Shown here one piece after another: positions 15,412-24,315 of a stretch of 35,602 nucleotides of DNA. Source of the DNA: Elusimicrobiota bacterium (GTDB lineage Bacteria > Elusimicrobiota > Elusimicrobia > Elusimicrobiales > Elusimicrobiaceae); the NCBI GenBank assembly GCA_029008615.1, contig JAQXJI010000023.1, positions 1 to 35,602 of the forward strand, written 5' to 3'. The position numbers were made by a program, and so were the translations under genes. Every line of letters starts with the position of its first letter. The stretch's first letter is position 1. Below the pieces are notes generated by a model. The model did not search any database and had not been told where the DNA came from. It saw nothing but the letters and a program-made list of their open reading frames with translations.

Positions 15412-15588
15412 ATGCTTATAAATTCCGTCATAAATACGAGTATAGGAGGGGCCAAAGCTTCCTTAAGCTTGGCTCGCTTTAAGCGTTCGGTATTCGGCAT
15501 ACATTCCCGTCCCGGGAGTGTTGCCGGCGACTGCAGGGAATGCTGCCGCAAAATAAGTGCAAAATCAGATTTTGGAAAAGGTGTCTAA
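15412..15588 (+). CDS. Possible 58-aa small protein
   Basis: ATG 15412 has AAAGGA 8 nt upstream, and the reading frame runs to TAA 15586-15588 inside the left arm of the terminator. The product is basic, with a CRECC motif near residues 41-45, no signal peptide and no family I recognise. Because the DNA is also full of hairpins, the ORF may be incidental to an RNA gene, or it may be a leader peptide whose translation affects the terminator. Confidence 0.3.
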   Translation: MLINSVINTSIGGAKASLSLARFKRSVFGIHSRPGSVAGDCRECCRKISAKSDFGKGV

Positions 15589-15612
15589 AAAATATTTTAG
15601 ACGCCTTTTTTT
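15579..15612 (+). terminator. Intrinsic terminator before the giant gene
   Basis: AGGTGTCTAAAA and TTTTAGACGCCT pair over 12 positions with one G-U, around an AATA loop, followed by a T7 tail. Confidence 0.88.
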
Positions 15613-15687
15613 ATGCCCTAAGCTATAAAGAAAAGTAAAAAGTAAATTGCTTGGGTATATGAAAATTAAAAAACGGTGCTTAATCAA

Positions 15688-18600
15688 ATGAAAAGAAAAT
15701 TAGCTTCCATAGGCGTAAAAATTATTTCCGTGGTATTGTCTTTCGTGATTCTTTTTGAATGCAACGCCGCCGCTTTTACGGGTATTGAGTCGGCGGATTT
15801 TTCCACTTTGCCATCTTTTGAAGGTTCGTTTAATCTGTTTAACGACAATGCCGGCTCATTTGATTTTAACTTGGAAGAACTCTATTTAAAGGGAAATGAG
15901 GGTAATATTTATGAAGCCGCGCTTAACAGGGAAACCGCGGCGGCCTTGCGCAAGCTTGAGCAAGGCGGCAAAAAGGCCAAAATCGCGGCTTTGAACAGAG
16001 AGGGAAAGGCTAAATACGGTCTTCTTGCGCCGATGTACGTCAAAATAAAATCTTATAAGATATTGAATGCGCTTGAGGCCGATTTGGGCTCATATTTGGC
16101 CGAACAACTTTCGCCCAGAACCGTAATGCCTTATAAAAAATATGAAGAACTTTATAAAACTGAAGTAAAAAAACAGGCTAAGGAATACGCAAAATTAAGC
16201 GGCGGAAAAACTGTTCCGCCTTTCCGCTCCGCGGAAGACGCCGTAATTAACGAAATTTATTCCATTTATCCCGTTAAAACCGCCTATGCGGACTATAAAA
16301 AAGAAGCCCAAGCAGAAATATCTTGGCGCAAAGCCAATATCGGTAAAGTTCAGGAAGCGGCCTATAAAGTTGCCAGAAAATATATAGAAGCGATAGGGGC
16401 GGACAATCTTTCCGTGCCGACGTTTTCTTATCTCGTAAATTTAAAATTAAACGGTAAACCGGTCTTGACGACGCAGGACCGCCTTGCCGTATATAATTAT
16501 GCCGTTACCCGCTTGGAAAAACAAAATCTTAAAGCTTTACAGCTTGGCATTACCAGCAGTCAAAAAGATAAAAAAGTGGCCGCCAATTTGTTGCAGGATA
16601 TAGTAGAAACTATGGTTTTGGGCGGATATGTAGTCGGTAAAGACAAAGGCAGATACGCCAAAGCTGTGGAGAAAGTCATATATGAAGGGGAAGACGGAAT
16701 AGGTTCGGCCAATATATTGGCTGCGGGGTTTTCTTCCTTGTTGGCCGTAAAAGATTATGCCGCGCTTAAAAGGATTTTAAACCATTACACCGTTAAGGAA
16801 AATTCTTCCGCTTCTTTCGGGGATTATATCTCTTTGACTTATTATTCCGGCAAGGTAAAAACCGCCGGAGGAAGGTTTTTGGGGCGCGCTTCCGTAAATA
16901 CCCAGTACAGCACCCGCTATATTTACGCAAATACTTTTACGGATTTGGCCAAGCTCTTGGCCGAGGAGGGCAGTCAGGCTTCCCTCGCTTTGCTTAAAGA
17001 ATACGGCGTTGATAAAGGTTTTGATAAATCTATCAGGCCCTTTTATGCAGGTGCGCTTTTAAGCGGCAAATCCGGCGCGGACGCCAAAACGGCGCAGCGT
17101 TATGCTTTGGACTTGGCGAATTTAACTTTGGGCGATATACCCGCAACCCAGGAATATGATTTGGACAGAGCGCTCTTAGCCAAATATTCCGGCATAAAAA
17201 ACGGCTTAAATTCCGGCGCGGTAATTACCAAAGCTCAATATCAGGCAAGGCTTACCCGCAACAAAAATTTAAGATACTTGGACAGAGCGGCGTTCTCTTT
17301 GGATGTTTTGCTTATGGTTTGGGGTACGATAGGGTTGGCAAAACTCGGCGGTAAAGCTTTAAGTTTAAGCCGTTCGACCTATACCGCAATTAGGGCCGGC
17401 AGAATAGCCGACCAAGCCAAACGCATAGCTTATATAAAAGCCAATTACGCCAAACTCGGCGGCTATATATCGGCGCGCAACAGTATGTTAAGGCTGGGCA
17501 GCCGCATAAAAGCCGGCGGTTTTAGAATAAAAGCTTTATTTACCGGCAAGCCGGTTCCGGCCGCAAAGCCTACGCCTAAAGAGATAAAATTACAAAATTG
17601 GGCGGATAGACGTCAGCTTGCCAGATTGAACGAAACGCGCGTGAAAACGCAAGCAAAAGTGGCTTCTTCTTCAAAACCTACCCCAAGAATGCAGGCAAAA
17701 GCGGATTTGGCCGCAGCCCAATATGAAGCTAAAAAAGCCCAGATAGATTTATTAACCAAAGCCCGCCTTTACGGAGCAAGCGCGGATGCTAAAAACGCTT
17801 CTTATTTGGCGAAAGTAAAAGAATATAATGCCGCCGCGGAACTTTATAATTCCAAATTGGCTTTGCTTTCCAAATATCGGGCCGAGGGGGCGGCCGCTTC
17901 GGTAATAGAAGCTTTGGAGGCGGAAGTTAACGCTTTGGCCGAAACCTTAAAAACAAAGCCTTCTTTGCCAGTTTTCACGGCGGGGGAAACTTCCTTATTG
18001 GAAGCGAATACCCTTTTTAAATCTTCCGTTTCATCTTTAAGACAGGCCCAGTCCGCTTATAAAGCGACCGGTTGGTGGAGCAGAAATATTTTACAGCCTT
18101 GGAAGAATTTGGGTTCCTCCGGCGATGGCACTTTGGGACTTTGGCGCCTTGAAACCGAACCCGGCATAACCATAGCCGAAGCTTTGGGTGACACCAGGCC
18201 GTATAACCCGGATTATACGTCGGGATTAAGGCTTTTTTCCGGTAATCCCGATTATGTCAGCCCGGCAAGCAAATTTTATACTTTTCTTGAAAATCATCAT
18301 CTTACGCCCGTATCCAAAACATTAAAATTCATAAATAACAGGGCTACGATATTGGGCACATCTTTGCTGCTCAACTATAATGTAGCCACGGTTACGCCCG
18401 AAGCTTTAAACGCCGGCAGATTTTTGACGACGGGTACGGAACTTGTGGTAAACACCGGCAACGGGGCAAAATTGGCGGGGGCGCTTGATTTCGGCAAGGC
18501 GGCGTCCATTCCGCTGAAACCCGTAACCTCAAACCTTACTCCGGTAAGCGTAATAGATCCAAAAATATTCCAATTTTATCAAGGTGTTCCTTTGCCGGGC

Positions 18601-21207
18601 GGCAATTTGATAAACAGCTTAAGCCTCAAAGGATTTTTGGGTAATGTCTATAAAACCGGCTTTGCGGCCGGCGCGGGCGTCGCTTTCCCGTTAATGCTCG
18701 GGAAAGATTTATATAAAATTTTAGACAACAGAATTATGGGCGTTGCCCCGATTCAAGCGCGCAGATCCGCCAATCTTTATAATTTGGGCGGCGCGGATTT
18801 CTATCCGTACGGCGTCGAAGGGCAAAACTTCTTAAATCAAAAAGCTGCGCAAAACGGCGGGTTTGCACTTTTTACTCCGAAAGAATGGAGCGATTTTACA
18901 GCCAAGTTCGGTGGAAATAATTACGTTTATGAAGTACCCGGCGTGCCCAATTTCAGTTCCTCCGGCCGGGCATACAGAATGCCGTCAGCGGCTTTTTCTC
19001 TTCCGAAATCAAAAATCTATTTTGACGAAAACGGCAATATCGCTTCGGAAGATGAGGTTCTTGCAGCTTCGGCTATGCTGCCTTACGCCGAAGATATGCA
19101 GGGCAGAAGTTTTACTATGAGTGTAGCCACAAATGAAGGCGGTCAGGTTCTGCCCGTAAAGCTTACCTTTAGTAAAGATTTTGACGCAAAAGGCTATACA
19201 AATGTGGTTTTCTTAAATAATGTTGCCGAACTTAGAGAATACGGCAAAAAGCCGAGGGTAATGTCCAACTTCTATTTAAGATTGAAAACCGAGCATAAGA
19301 GCCTTTTGAAATTTGCCAACAGGCTTAAAGCTTTGGGAGAGAGCATAACCCTTAAAATTTGGCAATACGGCATAGAGCCGGATAAAACCGCAACCGTTCC
19401 TTTATACTACGGCGACGGTGCAGAAGAACTGCCGATAAAAGTTATTACGGATGCAAGATTTGTGCAAGACGGACGCAAACTTGTTTTGACGCCTTCCGGC
19501 GCAATAGGCGTTTTATCGCCGAAAGGCGGAATGCCGGATATTATAACCTCTTCCGTTGTGGTTAGAATACCGAAAAACCAAAGAGGGGTTTTGCTTAAAA
19601 TGCTAGCCTCTTCCGAAGACGTTATGCCGATAGAAGTAATGCCGAGTTACGACAAAGCGACGGTAATCATAAAACAGGGGTTCTACATTAACCCGAGCCT
19701 CGGCAAAACTTTGGGCCCGGTTCTGCCGGAATCATTGGGTGTCAGCGAAGCTTTCGCCACCAATTTGATGTATATCGTTAACTATCTGCCGGGCATTTTA
19801 TCCCCGCTTTTAAATCCGTTGGTAAAGAAATACGGCGAAGTGGCGATGTTTAAAGCTTCAATATCCATATCAATGCTTGCGGCGATACTGCCTTCCGTAT
19901 TCGGTTTTTACGGATACTCTTCCACTATGGAACCGACAATGCTCAGGACGATTTCCTTAACTTTGGCTTTGTTTGCCTTGGCTTTCTCAATCAATATAAG
20001 GAACGTAATAGGCAATTCCCTGATAAATATGAACAGGGGCGGAATGCCGATATCCAAAGATAAGAAAAAGGATGATAAAAATCTTACCGAAGCGGTTAAA
20101 ATTACTACGGATGTTTTGGCGGACAAATTTAAAAAGCTTTTCTCGTCCGGCAGTGATTTTTCAATGCAGGATATTTTGTACTATAACCGCAGTTTTATCA
20201 ACAAAAACTTGGGAACGATGGCTTTCCTTATCGCTCCTTCCGTACTGAATTATGCGGGCAAGCCTTTTGGTTTTGATTTTAACTTCGGTTGGGACGTATC
20301 TTTGCCCTTATACGCCGCCTACAGCGCTTATGCGGGATATAAAGTTCACAAAACCAATTTAAGGGACAATATAATAATCGACCATATTAAAAACGACGTC
20401 TACCAAATGGAAGATATTTCGGCCGAGGGTCAAGCCGCAAAAGCCGCTGACGACGCGAAAGATAAAAAACTTTGGGACGACGTTAAAGAAGTTTTTAATA
20501 TTATGCTTCATAAAGAGGGCGTTATGGGGATAGTTGCCGGTATGTCTTTAGCTACGGCTCATGAACTTTCCGTCAGCAGTGCGTTTTCCTCAACGCTTTA
20601 TCAAATTGTCCCCGACGGCGATATGGCCACGATTATGGTCATAGGCGTTTTATACGGTTCTTTGATGCTCGGAAGGCTTCTTGGCAATATCACTACGACC
20701 AGGATGTCATCCGGCACATCTTATTTTGTATATTCATTGCTTTCAGGTTTGGGAACCGCGGGTATAATGGGCGGCATTATGGCCGATTCGCCTTCTACGA
20801 TAATCGCCGGCGGCGTAATAGCCAGTATAGGTATAGGCAATTACTTCTCGCAGATGTTCGCCTATATCATAAGGAAACACCCGGAACTTCAAAGCCAGAT
20901 TTCCCAAGCTTTAAGTTTTACTATGCCGCTTGCGGTTGCGCTTTCAATGCCGATAACCTATCTTAACGATTGGAGCGGCCTTCCTTACGCCCGCGTGATG
21001 GCTTCCTTAGCGATGTTGGTTGCAAGTATGGTCTGCACAAAAGGAATGCTTGATAATTCCACTCTCTACAAATACATAGTGCAGGAATTTAAAGAAGCGT
21101 CCGATTACGTCGTAGGCCTTTATAAAGGTAAAGGCAAACTCAAAGACGGCGAAAGCGGCGGCGCTCAAAAGCCGTCTTCTCCCGAAGGTAACGACCAAGC
21201 AAAATAA
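15688..21207 (+). CDS. Giant exported protein with C-terminal MFS-like membrane domain
   Basis: From ATG 15688 the product is 1839 aa; an in-frame GTG at 15676 would add four residues. I choose the ATG because it gives a normal MKRK signal-peptide start (hydrophobic to about residue 29); neither start has a Shine-Dalgarno. Residues 30-530 are soluble and lysine/alanine-rich, a hydrophobic segment lies near 540, and a probable coiled coil spans about 665-770. A long region (about 800-1340) is rich in Tyr, Gly and Asn. From about 1350 to 1785 there are 11-12 membrane segments in two blocks split by a charged loop (about 1455-1480, with a second near 1570-1615), as in major facilitator transporters, including GSLMLGRLLG. 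I know no named family with this architecture. It could be a transporter with a periplasmic capture module. It has its own terminator. Confidence 0.75.
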   Translation: MKRKLASIGVKIISVVLSFVILFECNAAAFTGIESADFSTLPSFEGSFNLFNDNAGSFDFNLEELYLKGNEGNIYEAALNRETAAALRKLEQGGKKAKIAALNREGKAKYGLLAPMYVKIKSYKILNALEADLGSYLAEQLSPRTVMPYKKYEELYKTEVKKQAKEYAKLSGGKTVPPFRSAEDAVINEIYSIYPVKTAYADYKKEAQAEISWRKANIGKVQEAAYKVARKYIEAIGADNLSVPTFSYLVNLKLNGKPVLTTQDRLAVYNYAVTRLEKQNLKALQLGITSSQKDKKVAANLLQDIVETMVLGGYVVGKDKGRYAKAVEKVIYEGEDGIGSANILAAGFSSLLAVKDYAALKRILNHYTVKENSSASFGDYISLTYYSGKVKTAGGRFLGRASVNTQYSTRYIYANTFTDLAKLLAEEGSQASLALLKEYGVDKGFDKSIRPFYAGALLSGKSGADAKTAQRYALDLANLTLGDIPATQEYDLDRALLAKYSGIKNGLNSGAVITKAQYQARLTRNKNLRYLDRAAFSLDVLLMVWGTIGLAKLGGKALSLSRSTYTAIRAGRIADQAKRIAYIKANYAKLGGYISARNSMLRLGSRIKAGGFRIKALFTGKPVPAAKPTPKEIKLQNWADRRQLARLNETRVKTQAKVASSSKPTPRMQAKADLAAAQYEAKKAQIDLLTKARLYGASADAKNASYLAKVKEYNAAAELYNSKLALLSKYRAEGAAASVIEALEAEVNALAETLKTKPSLPVFTAGETSLLEANTLFKSSVSSLRQAQSAYKATGWWSRNILQPWKNLGSSGDGTLGLWRLETEPGITIAEALGDTRPYNPDYTSGLRLFSGNPDYVSPASKFYTFLENHHLTPVSKTLKFINNRATILGTSLLLNYNVATVTPEALNAGRFLTTGTELVVNTGNGAKLAGALDFGKAASIPLKPVTSNLTPVSVIDPKIFQFYQGVPLPGGNLINSLSLKGFLGNVYKTGFAAGAGVAFPLMLGKDLYKILDNRIMGVAPIQARRSANLYNLGGADFYPYGVEGQNFLNQKAAQNGGFALFTPKEWSDFTAKFGGNNYVYEVPGVPNFSSSGRAYRMPSAAFSLPKSKIYFDENGNIASEDEVLAASAMLPYAEDMQGRSFTMSVATNEGGQVLPVKLTFSKDFDAKGYTNVVFLNNVAELREYGKKPRVMSNFYLRLKTEHKSLLKFANRLKALGESITLKIWQYGIEPDKTATVPLYYGDGAEELPIKVITDARFVQDGRKLVLTPSGAIGVLSPKGGMPDIITSSVVVRIPKNQRGVLLKMLASSEDVMPIEVMPSYDKATVIIKQGFYINPSLGKTLGPVLPESLGVSEAFATNLMYIVNYLPGILSPLLNPLVKKYGEVAMFKASISISMLAAILPSVFGFYGYSSTMEPTMLRTISLTLALFALAFSINIRNVIGNSLINMNRGGMPISKDKKKDDKNLTEAVKITTDVLADKFKKLFSSGSDFSMQDILYYNRSFINKNLGTMAFLIAPSVLNYAGKPFGFDFNFGWDVSLPLYAAYSAYAGYKVHKTNLRDNIIIDHIKNDVYQMEDISAEGQAAKAADDAKDKKLWDDVKEVFNIMLHKEGVMGIVAGMSLATAHELSVSSAFSSTLYQIVPDGDMATIMVIGVLYGSLMLGRLLGNITTTRMSSGTSYFVYSLLSGLGTAGIMGGIMADSPSTIIAGGVIASIGIGNYFSQMFAYIIRKHPELQSQISQALSFTMPLAVALSMPITYLNDWSGLPYARVMASLAMLVASMVCTKGMLDNSTLYKYIVQEFKEASDYVVGLYKGKGKLKDGESGGAQKPSSPEGNDQAK

Positions 21208-21227
21208 ATAAAATGTAATTTGATTTC

Positions 21228-21263
21228 AACGGGGAACTTTTAACTGTTCCCCGTTGTTTTTTT
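21228..21263 (+). terminator. Intrinsic terminator of the giant gene
   Basis: An AACGGGGAAC / GTTCCCCGTT perfect 10-bp stem with an eight-base loop is followed by seven T. Confidence 0.92.
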
Positions 21264-21301
21264 GTCTTTTTTGATTATCCTTAAAAATGTCGAGAAAATA
21301 C

Positions 21302-21330
21302 TTTACAACCAAACATATAAATGTTAGATT
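21302..21330 (+). promoter_or_regulatory. Candidate galactose-operon promoter with palindrome
   Basis: TTTACA (21302-21307), 17 bases, TAGATT (21325-21330). The inverted repeat AACAT-N4-ATGTT (21312-21325) lies between the boxes and could be an operator for a galactose-responsive repressor. This is a sequence-only guess. Confidence 0.35.
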
Positions 21331-21373
21331 TGTGGTGTAGGTGCAGTCATTTCATCTTTTAACGGAGGTTGTG

Positions 21374-23086
21374 ATGTTGCTTACGGTCTTTTCTTTCCTA
21401 GTTTTCACATTAGTCGTATACGGCATTTCTTATTACAAAACCAGAAATGTAAACACCCATACCGAAACGGGCTATTTCCTTGCGGGGCGCGGACTTACGG
21501 GCTGGGTAATTGCGGCATCTTTGATGCTTACCAATCTTTCCACCGAACAGATGGTCGGCCTGAACGGGCAGGGCTATACAGATAATATGTCGGTAATGGG
21601 CTGGGAAGTCGGCGCGTCGCTGGCTTTGATAGTGGTGGCCTTCTTTTTCCTGCCGCGTTACCTTAAAAAAGGTTACGCCACCATACCGGATTTTATCGGT
21701 GAAAGATACGATAATATAACCAAACAGGTTGTAAACTGGTTTTTCCTCTTTGGCTATGTGTTGATTTTCGTTCCGATAGTTTTATATTCCGGCGCGATAG
21801 GCTTAAGCGGCATTTTTGATTTGGAAGGCACCTTCGGCATAACCAAAATGCAAGGTATTTACATAGTGGTGTGGTCGATAGGCATACTCGGCATAATTTA
21901 CACTTTAAGCGGCGGCCTTAAAATTATGGCCATAGCCGATACCATAAACGGTATAGGCCTTTTAATAGGCGGTTTGATGATACCGCTTTTCGGCCTTATG
22001 TATATCGGCGGAGGCAACCCCGTTGAGGGCTTTAGCGTACTCGTGCAGAGCGTGCCGGAGAAATTTAACTCCATAGGTTCCAGTTCCGACCCCGTACCTT
22101 TCGCCACAATGTTTACGGGTATGTTCCTTGTAAACTTGTTTTATTGGGGCACTAACCAAACCATTATTCAAAGGGCTTTGGCCGCCAAAGATTTGAAAGA
22201 AGGCCAAAAAGGTATTTTGTTTGCGGCCATTTTAAAACTTTTCGGCCCTTTGTTCCTTATTTTGCCTGGCATTATAGCTTTTAAAATTTTCGGCCCCGGG
22301 TTGGAAATGAGCGATTTCGCCTATCCTATGCTCGTAAAAGCCGTATTGCCGTGGTTCCTGGTGGGGTTCTTTGCGGCGGTGCTTTTCGGCGCGATATTAA
22401 GTTCTTTCAACGCGGGTCTTAATTCCACTTCCACATTGTTTACCCTTAATATCTATAAAGAATACATCAACCCTAAAGCCAGCCAGCAGGAACTCGTCAA
22501 AAAAGGCAAATTGGCGGCGGCGGTTTTGGCGATATTTTCAATGATAGTCGCACCGATGATAGCCAATGCCCCTAACGGCTTGTTTGACTATCTGCAAACC
22601 GTAAACGGCTTTTATAATGTGCCTATCTTGACTTTAATGCTTATAGGTATGTTAAACAAAAAAGCCCCGGCAATTTCCGCCAAGATTACCCTTGCCATAT
22701 TCATCTTGGTTTACGGTACCACTCAGCTTACGGCGATGTCCGGCGGATTTAAAGCTTTTATGGCGGGCGGTATGGCCGATCCTACGGTTTTAAAAGGCGT
22801 GGCGGGTTTCTTCTATAACACTTTGCCGGCTTGCTTGGTACAGCCTTTATTCTCGTTCTCAAGCATACATTATCTGCATATTTTAGCGATATTGTTTGTG
22901 ATATGCTCTTTGTTTATGATAGTTATGGGGCATTTCTATCCTTCCAAAAACGAGTACGAAGACAGCTTGGACAGACATATCGTCGATACTACGCCTTGGC
23001 GCAAAGCCATTCCCGTCAGTATAGCGATATTCTGCTGCGTAGTCGGGCTGTATATTTTGTTCTCAAAACTCGGTATAGCGGCTTAA
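21374..23086 (+). CDS. Sodium:solute symporter (SSS family), YidK-like, probable galactose importer
   Basis: An in-frame GTG lies 33 bases upstream at 21341, but GGAGG at 21364-21368 fixes the start at ATG 21374, giving 570 aa. The protein has about 14 membrane segments. Signature stretches near the N-terminus are GYFLAGRGLTGWVIAASLML, LTNLSTEQMVGLNGQGY and MGWEVGASLAL; GLLIGGLMIPLFGL and NQTIIQRALAAKDLKEGQKG come later, and a hydrophobic C-terminus ends it. These match the SSS subfamily of E. coli YidK and SGLT-type sugar carriers. It is the first gene of an operon with galK, galE and galT, so galactose (or a galactoside) is the likely substrate, driven by sodium. The substrate is inferred from context, not from residues. 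Confidence 0.9.
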   Translation: MLLTVFSFLVFTLVVYGISYYKTRNVNTHTETGYFLAGRGLTGWVIAASLMLTNLSTEQMVGLNGQGYTDNMSVMGWEVGASLALIVVAFFFLPRYLKKGYATIPDFIGERYDNITKQVVNWFFLFGYVLIFVPIVLYSGAIGLSGIFDLEGTFGITKMQGIYIVVWSIGILGIIYTLSGGLKIMAIADTINGIGLLIGGLMIPLFGLMYIGGGNPVEGFSVLVQSVPEKFNSIGSSSDPVPFATMFTGMFLVNLFYWGTNQTIIQRALAAKDLKEGQKGILFAAILKLFGPLFLILPGIIAFKIFGPGLEMSDFAYPMLVKAVLPWFLVGFFAAVLFGAILSSFNAGLNSTSTLFTLNIYKEYINPKASQQELVKKGKLAAAVLAIFSMIVAPMIANAPNGLFDYLQTVNGFYNVPILTLMLIGMLNKKAPAISAKITLAIFILVYGTTQLTAMSGGFKAFMAGGMADPTVLKGVAGFFYNTLPACLVQPLFSFSSIHYLHILAILFVICSLFMIVMGHFYPSKNEYEDSLDRHIVDTTPWRKAIPVSIAIFCCVVGLYILFSKLGIAA

Positions 23087-23092
23087 TTTTTA

Positions 23093-23122
23093 AACGGGGC
23101 CTTGCTTTAAGCGGGGCCCCGT
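23093..23122 (+). promoter_or_regulatory. Intercistronic hairpin between symporter and galK
   Basis: An ACGGGGCC / GGCCCCGT perfect 8-bp GC-rich stem lies between the symporter stop and the galK ribosome site. Only CTTAAC follows, not a T run, so it is more likely an mRNA-processing or 3'-end-protecting hairpin than a full terminator. Confidence 0.5.
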
Positions 23123-23140
23123 CTTAACAAAGGGGTGTTT

Positions 23141-24298
23141 ATGGATATCAACGAACTTAAAACCAAATTTAAAAAGATTTTCGGGCGCGACGGCGCGGCC
23201 GTTTTTTTTGCGCCGGGCAGAGCCAACCTGATAGGGGAGCATACCGACTATAACGGCGGATACGTATTCCCGTGCGCGCTGACTTTCGGCACTTATTTGA
23301 TAGCTTCAAAAAGGCAGGATTCAAAAGTAAATTTTTATTCCGTAAACTTTGAAAACGAAGGCGTGATATCGGCCGATTTAAACGATATTAAAAAAGAAAA
23401 CCGTTGGGCTGATTACCCTAAAGGCGTTCTTGAAACTTTTAAACAGGCCGGCCATATAATAAATACGGGGTTTGACGCTTTGTACTTCGGCGACGTCCCC
23501 AACGGGGCGGGGCTTTCTTCTTCTGCTTCGATAGAAGTCGTAACCGCCGCAATGATAAACGATTTTTATAACTTCGGCTGCAGCCTTATAGAACTCGCCA
23601 AAATAGGCCAAAAGGCGGAAAATAATTTTGTAGGTATGAACTGCGGCATTATGGATCAGTTCGCTTCGGCAATGGGCAAAAAAGACAATGCCATACTTTT
23701 GGATTGCAACACTCTTGAATATTCCTACTGCCCGATAGTTTTAAACGGCATTTCAATACTTATAGCCAATACCAATTATAATCATAAACTTACCGGCAGT
23801 CAGTATAATACAAGGCGCAGTCAGTGCGAGGAAGCTTTAAAGCTTGTACAAAGCAAGTTTAAAGCGCATTACCTTTGCCAACTGAAACCTTCCGATTTGC
23901 CTAAAGCGGAAGATTTGGTTAAGGACGAAACGCTTATTAAGCGTATGCGCCACGCCGTAACGGAAAACGCCCGTACGCTTGAGGCCGTCGCCCTGCTTAA
24001 AAAGGGGGATATAGAGGGCTTTGGCAAACTTATGAACGCTTCCCACGCTTCCCTTAAAGAGGATTATGAAGTTACCGGCCCGGCTTTGGACGCTATGGCG
24101 AAAGCTTTGCAGGGCTGCGAGGGCGTATTGGGCGCAAGAATGATGGGCGGCGGCTTCGGCGGCTGCTGCATAGCTTTGGTAAAGAACGAATTTTTGCCCG
24201 AAGTCCAGGAAAAAGCCGGTAAAGAATATGAAGAGGCTTTAAAAATCAAGCCGGCTTTTTATATCGCACAGATAGGTGCCGGCGCAAGGAAATTATAA
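23141..24298 (+). CDS. galK: Galactokinase
   Basis: This 385-aa GHMP-family kinase phosphorylates alpha-D-galactose at C1 with ATP, the first step of the Leloir pathway. Motifs are in order: PGRANLIGEHTDYNGGYVFP near residues 26-45 (galactokinase signature with the substrate-binding EHTDYN), GAGLSSSASIEV near 122 (GHMP ATP loop), and GARMMGGGFGGCCIAL near 333. AGGGG just before ATG 23141 decides this start over a GTG two codons earlier. It follows the symporter after a 54-base gap with a hairpin, and galE starts 17 bases after its stop. Confidence 0.97.
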   Translation: MDINELKTKFKKIFGRDGAAVFFAPGRANLIGEHTDYNGGYVFPCALTFGTYLIASKRQDSKVNFYSVNFENEGVISADLNDIKKENRWADYPKGVLETFKQAGHIINTGFDALYFGDVPNGAGLSSSASIEVVTAAMINDFYNFGCSLIELAKIGQKAENNFVGMNCGIMDQFASAMGKKDNAILLDCNTLEYSYCPIVLNGISILIANTNYNHKLTGSQYNTRRSQCEEALKLVQSKFKAHYLCQLKPSDLPKAEDLVKDETLIKRMRHAVTENARTLEAVALLKKGDIEGFGKLMNASHASLKEDYEVTGPALDAMAKALQGCEGVLGARMMGGGFGGCCIALVKNEFLPEVQEKAGKEYEEALKIKPAFYIAQIGAGARKL

Positions 24299-24315
24299 TT
24301 TTTAAGAGGTTTTAA

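Larger units (their letters stand above)
15412..15612 (+). ncRNA. Candidate structured RNA or riboswitch-like leader ending in an intrinsic terminator
   Basis: The segment folds on paper into consecutive hairpins: 15451-15473 (AAGCTT arms with a CCTT loop), 15475-15485, a long one at 15495-15526 (CGGCA/TGCCG plus an 8-bp CATTCCCG/CGGGAGTG stem with a three-base loop), and 15527-15549. It ends in a terminator with a 12-bp stem (15579-15590 with 15595-15606) and seven T. Such density is typical of a small RNA or a cis-regulatory leader. The giant gene begins 75 bases downstream, so termination or read-through could control it. I do not recognise a known riboswitch class. The same segment carries a short ORF. 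Confidence 0.45.

Noticed and set aside
15659-15691. Ten-codon ORF whose stop overlaps ATG 15688 of the giant gene
   Set aside because: It has no ribosome site, and such short frames are expected by chance; kept only as a possible leader peptide.
21341-21373. Upstream GTG as the symporter start
   Set aside because: A strong GGAGG stands between it and ATG 21374, and the extra residues do not resemble the family's N-terminus.
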